A model generated the notes under the pieces. That model worked only from the letters and a program-made list of their open reading frames with translations, did not search any database and was not told the DNA's origin. A stretch of 64,000 nucleotides of DNA, from positions 1 through 64,000 of the forward strand of contig NZ_JAMXMY010000028.1 of the NCBI RefSeq assembly GCF_024055795.1. Direction: 5' to 3'. This DNA comes from Actinoallomurus purpureus. Its GTDB lineage: Bacteria > Actinomycetota > Actinomycetes > Streptosporangiales > Streptosporangiaceae. Within the stretch, counting starts at the first letter, position 1. The number at the start of each line of letters is the position of its first letter. The translations under genes and the position numbers were made by a program. Shown here one piece after another: positions 61,015 to 64,000 of the stretch.

Positions 61015-62621
61015 CCCCGGGAGACCCGGCCCTGGCGCCGATGTACGGGGACGCCCCCAGATCCGAGGCGGACACGCTGATCGCCGGGCTGGTCGCCGAA
61101 CCCTGGGGGCAGGTCTCAGCGTCGGTGTACGAGACGGGACGTCTGGTGACGCTGGCCCCCTGGCTGACCGGTCATGCCGATCGGGTCCGGCACCTCCTGC
61201 GAACGCAGCGGGCGGACGGTGGCTGGGGTGCCGTGGAACCCGGCTACGCCCTCGTCCCCACGCTCAGCGCGACCGAGGCCCTACTCGGTGAGGCGCACCG
61301 GGGCGGCGCCACCGTCGACGCCGCGGCCGCCGGACTGCGCCGGCTGTTCCGCTGGTCGCGGGGAGGCGAGTCATTGACCGCGGCCGACCTGCCCGACCTG
61401 CCGGCGATCGAGCTGATCGTCCCCTCCCTGATCGCCTCGATCAACACGCACCTGAGCGCCGGTGTCATCTCCTGGCCCGAGACCGAGCGCCTGAACCCGC
61501 CCCGGGGACTGACCGGCACGGCCCTCACATCGATCCGGGCCGCCCTCGCCTCGGGCCAGGCCCTGCCTCAGAAGCTGCTGCACGTCCTTGAGGCCGTCGG
61601 GGACTCCGCCCGGCGCCACCCTGCCGTACGACCCGAGGTCACCGGAGCGATCGGGGCCTCCCCGGCGGCGACGGCCGCCTGGCTCGGTGACCGACCGTGG
61701 GACACCACCGGGTCGGTCGCGCGGCGGTTCCTCGAGACGGTCGCCGGGCGGAACGGCGGACCCGTGCCCTGCGGACTGCCCATCACCGTGTTCGAACGCG
61801 CCTGGGTACTGAGCGGGCTGGCACGCGCGGGCGTCCCGTTCGACCCACCCCACGGCCTCGTGGCGGAACTGTCGGCGGCCGTCGGCCCGGCCGGGACCGC
61901 GGCGGCGGCCGGACTGCCGGTGGACGCCGACACCACCGCGGGCGCGTTGTACGCTCTCGCGCTCGTCGGCGTCTCCCGGCCGCCCGATCCCCTCTGGACG
62001 TTCGAGACCGAGTCGCATTTCAGTACCTGGCCGGGCGAAGACGGCGTGTCGGTCACGACGAACGCCCATGTGCTGCAGGCGTTCGGGCAGTACCGCGGGC
62101 ACGGCTGCACGGGACCGGCCGCGCGATACGCCGCGACGATCGCCAAGGTGTCGGCCTGGCTGCGCGACCGTCAGCGGAGCGACGGCAGCTGGTGGGATCG
62201 GTGGCACGCCTCGCCCTACTACGCGACCTTCTGCTGCGTGCTCGCGCTCCACGACTTCGGCGGGCCGGAGTCGACGGACGCGGTCGACCGGGCCGTCCGA
62301 TGGGTGCTGGCGACGCAGCGGGCGGACGGCTCATGGGGCCGCTGGACGGGGACCGCAGAGGAGACCGCGTACGCGCTCCAGATCCTCCTCCTGACCAGAG
62401 ACCGGGGACCGGGGACGGAACCACGGCTCGACGCCGCACGCCTGTGGGCCGCCGTACGCGGCCGTGACCATCTCCGCCGGTGTCCGGCCGGCCCGGACGA
62501 TCCGCCGCTCTGGCACGACAAGGACCTCTACCTGCCGGTGAGCATTGTGCGATCCGCCACATTGGCGGCGCTGCACCTCTCCGAGAGGGTCGGTTCGCCC
62601 TCCTGTCAATTAACCGCTTGA
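61011..62621 (+). CDS. class II diterpene cyclase (labdane-type)
   Basis: 536 residues from the GTG at 61011, which overlaps the previous stop. It has beta-gamma domain repeats with QW-like motifs (QRADGGWGAVEPG, QRSDGSWWDRW, QRADGSWGRW). The catalytic acid motif DxDD appears as Asp305-Ala-Asp307-Thr308; the middle general-acid Asp is kept. These enzymes protonate GGPP to bicyclic diphosphates. No GGPP synthase is in the window, so GGPP must come from elsewhere. ENL-like FERAWVLSGLARAGV is typical of the family. Confidence 0.88.
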   Translation: MTPGDPALAPMYGDAPRSEADTLIAGLVAEPWGQVSASVYETGRLVTLAPWLTGHADRVRHLLRTQRADGGWGAVEPGYALVPTLSATEALLGEAHRGGATVDAAAAGLRRLFRWSRGGESLTAADLPDLPAIELIVPSLIASINTHLSAGVISWPETERLNPPRGLTGTALTSIRAALASGQALPQKLLHVLEAVGDSARRHPAVRPEVTGAIGASPAATAAWLGDRPWDTTGSVARRFLETVAGRNGGPVPCGLPITVFERAWVLSGLARAGVPFDPPHGLVAELSAAVGPAGTAAAAGLPVDADTTAGALYALALVGVSRPPDPLWTFETESHFSTWPGEDGVSVTTNAHVLQAFGQYRGHGCTGPAARYAATIAKVSAWLRDRQRSDGSWWDRWHASPYYATFCCVLALHDFGGPESTDAVDRAVRWVLATQRADGSWGRWTGTAEETAYALQILLLTRDRGPGTEPRLDAARLWAAVRGRDHLRRCPAGPDDPPLWHDKDLYLPVSIVRSATLAALHLSERVGSPSCQLTA

Positions 62622-62643
62622 GGTACGAAAAACCCACCCAAAT

Positions 62644-62690
62644 CGTACCAATTCCCCCCTTTTCACCTCTTGTCGCCTTGAATTGGTACG
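62644..62690. terminator. inverted repeat after the diterpenoid operon
   Basis: CGTACCAATT (62644-62653) pairs with AATTGGTACG (62681-62690), a perfect 10-bp stem with a 27-nt loop that is C/T-rich. It lies 23 bp after the cyclase stop. It may terminate the operon or act as an operator for the sensor kinase downstream. Confidence 0.5.
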
Positions 62691-62847
62691 TGACGCATTG
62701 CTAGAGTCCGACGTCGCCGGAGAGTTCGGCACGTACGCGGCGCATCCCACGCGCACGACGGGCCTGCAGGATACCCTCACATTCGAAATACGTCACGAAA
62801 TTCCGCATGGACACCGTACTGATACTTTCTTCGCCCCCGGGGCCTGA

Positions 62848-64000
62848 ATGATGCGCTTCCGCAACTCGCGTCTTCGAACGAAGATCACGGTCCTGCTGCT
62901 CTCACTGGTCGCTCTCTGGGCGTTCGCGGCCTGGGTGACGTTGCGCGAAGGGGTGAACCTCCTCTGGGTCTCCGTGGTCAACACCGGGGTCGCACAGCCG
63001 CTCGATGCGCTGCAGCCCGAACTCCAGCAGGAGCGCCGCCTGTCGCTGATCCGGATGGCCGACCCGCACGCGCAGCAACGGGCGGCCCTTCAGGCCCAGC
63101 GAGTCCGTACCGACAGGGCCGTGGCGCGGTTCAAGCGCTTGGCCCGCGGCGACAACGTGCAGTTCGCGCAGAGCCGGGCGCTCAAGCAGGCGATCGACTC
63201 GGGCATCACACAGTTCGACCGGCTCATCGCCAGCCGCGCCGCGATCGACTCGGGCCTGATCGACCGTGCCACGGCCTCTTCGATCTACACCGGTGCCATC
63301 AGCGCGATCTTCGAAATCGACGACTCGCTCGCCACTCTGGACGACAAGGAATTCGCCAAGGACGTTCGGACGATGGTCGAACTCAACCGGGCACGGGAGC
63401 TCTTCTCCCAAGAGGACGCGACGCTGTCCGGGCTGCTCGTGACCAAACATTTCACGAGCGCCGAATACGTGCAGCTCATGCAGATCATCGGTGCTCGGAG
63501 ATACGCCTTCGACAAGGTTCTGGAGGAGCTCGGATCCACCGACCGGACCTCGTACGAACTGGCCGCGAATGGGACACAGGTCCGCGCTTTCACCGCAGTC
63601 GAAGGACTCCTGGTCACAAAGGCCAAGGCGGGCAAGAGGCTGCCGATCACCGCTGCCCAGTGGAGGGCCACCGCCGACCCGGCACTGGCGCAGTTGTCAA
63701 AAGCGGTGTTCGGCGGCGGTGACCGGCTCGTCAAGCAGGCGACGCCGATCGGCATCGGCGTCGTCATCCGCCTCGTGCTGGCCGGCGGCCTCGGCCTCCT
63801 GGCCGTCATCACCTCGGTCGTCGTCTCCATCACCACGACCCGAGCGCTGCTCCGGCAGCTGGAGAAGCTACGGAAGGCCGCGCGGGAGTTGGCCGACGAA
63901 CGCCTGCCGCGCGTCGTGGAGCGGCTCGGCCACGGAGAGAGCGTGGATGTCGAGGCCGAAGCGCCGCCCTTGTCGTTCGGTAGCGACGAGATCGGCCAGG
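62848..64000 (+). CDS. NIT-domain sensor histidine kinase-like protein (conservon CvnA type), 5' part
   Basis: 384 residues visible, open at the window edge. TM1 (ITVLLLSLVALWAFAAWVTL) is followed by an extracellular nitrate/nitrite-sensing (NIT) domain of about 260 residues (LQPELQQERRLSLIRM, LFSQEDATLSGLL), TM2 at about 300-322, then a HAMP-like stretch (LRQLEKLRKAARELADERLPRVVERL). In actinomycetes such proteins head conservons followed by roadblock, DUF742 and GTPase genes, often with P450s nearby. The ATPase domain lies beyond the window. Confidence 0.85.
   Translation, partial: MMRFRNSRLRTKITVLLLSLVALWAFAAWVTLREGVNLLWVSVVNTGVAQPLDALQPELQQERRLSLIRMADPHAQQRAALQAQRVRTDRAVARFKRLARGDNVQFAQSRALKQAIDSGITQFDRLIASRAAIDSGLIDRATASSIYTGAISAIFEIDDSLATLDDKEFAKDVRTMVELNRARELFSQEDATLSGLLVTKHFTSAEYVQLMQIIGARRYAFDKVLEELGSTDRTSYELAANGTQVRAFTAVEGLLVTKAKAGKRLPITAAQWRATADPALAQLSKAVFGGGDRLVKQATPIGIGVVIRLVLAGGLGLLAVITSVVVSITTTRALLRQLEKLRKAARELADERLPRVVERLGHGESVDVEAEAPPLSFGSDEIGQ

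Overview
The window is high-GC DNA with frequent GTG/TTG starts, many TetR/MarR/LysR/Lrp/WYL/XRE regulators, a DUF5753-XRE/DUF397 pair, secreted proteases and glycosidases, and a NIT-domain kinase of conservon type. All of this points to the chromosome of a filamentous actinomycete. A Streptosporangiales or Thermomonosporaceae-like organism is my guess and is not proven. No rRNA, tRNA or CRISPR array was found.

Layout. 1-160: right end of a TnpB-only IS605/IS1341-type element (copy A). 0.3-13.6 kb: metabolic and secreted-enzyme genes (VC0807-type membrane protein, MaoC hydratase, DUF1876, tryptophanase, M1 and S53 peptidases, PaaI thioesterase, CGNR protein, FolP2-like protein, GDP-mannose 4,6-dehydratase, UBP zinc finger coupled to a DHA2 exporter). 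13.9 kb: a small secreted peptide behind a leader hairpin. 14.2-20.0 kb: a two-gene secreted glycosidase operon (six-hairpin glycosidase plus GH59/ricin-lectin protein) with a perfect LacI-type operator. 20.2-23.1 kb: a lanthipeptide-type locus made of a kinase/cyclase synthetase and a cysteine-free precursor carrying four GDSTW repeats. 23.4-31 kb: LysR and Lrp regulators, a NodB lipoprotein, GuaB1, an enolase-superfamily protein without its catalytic lysines, and an amino-acid ABC importer. 32.5-36.6 kb: acyl-CoA ligase, a second-type ClpX, and a divergent TetR with a redoxin-like tail.

36.7-38.1 and 46.0-47.4 kb: two complete TnpB elements (copies B and C). Their shared ends give exact boundaries, a shared ACCTWG flank on the left and predicted guide sequences on the right. 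Copy B sits directly before a P-loop kinase gene and supplies its Shine-Dalgarno. Copy C splits a questin-oxidase-like pseudogene. 38.1-58.3 kb: further accessory and housekeeping genes (Vps62-like protein, Sfp-type PPTase, WYL regulator, quinone oxidoreductase, beta-lactamase-fold lipoprotein, XRE/DUF397 pair, TetR with two palindromic operators facing two SnoaL-like genes, methyltransferases, glycerate kinase, OhrR-like MarR, secreted alpha/beta hydrolase, soluble transhydrogenase).

58.6-62.6 kb: a compact diterpenoid locus (P450, class I synthase, class II cyclase with overlapping genes), followed by the 5' part of a NIT-domain sensor kinase that runs off the window. The strongest candidate for an undescribed system is the lanthipeptide-type locus at 20.2-23.1 kb, because the precursor has no cysteine with which to form a thioether.
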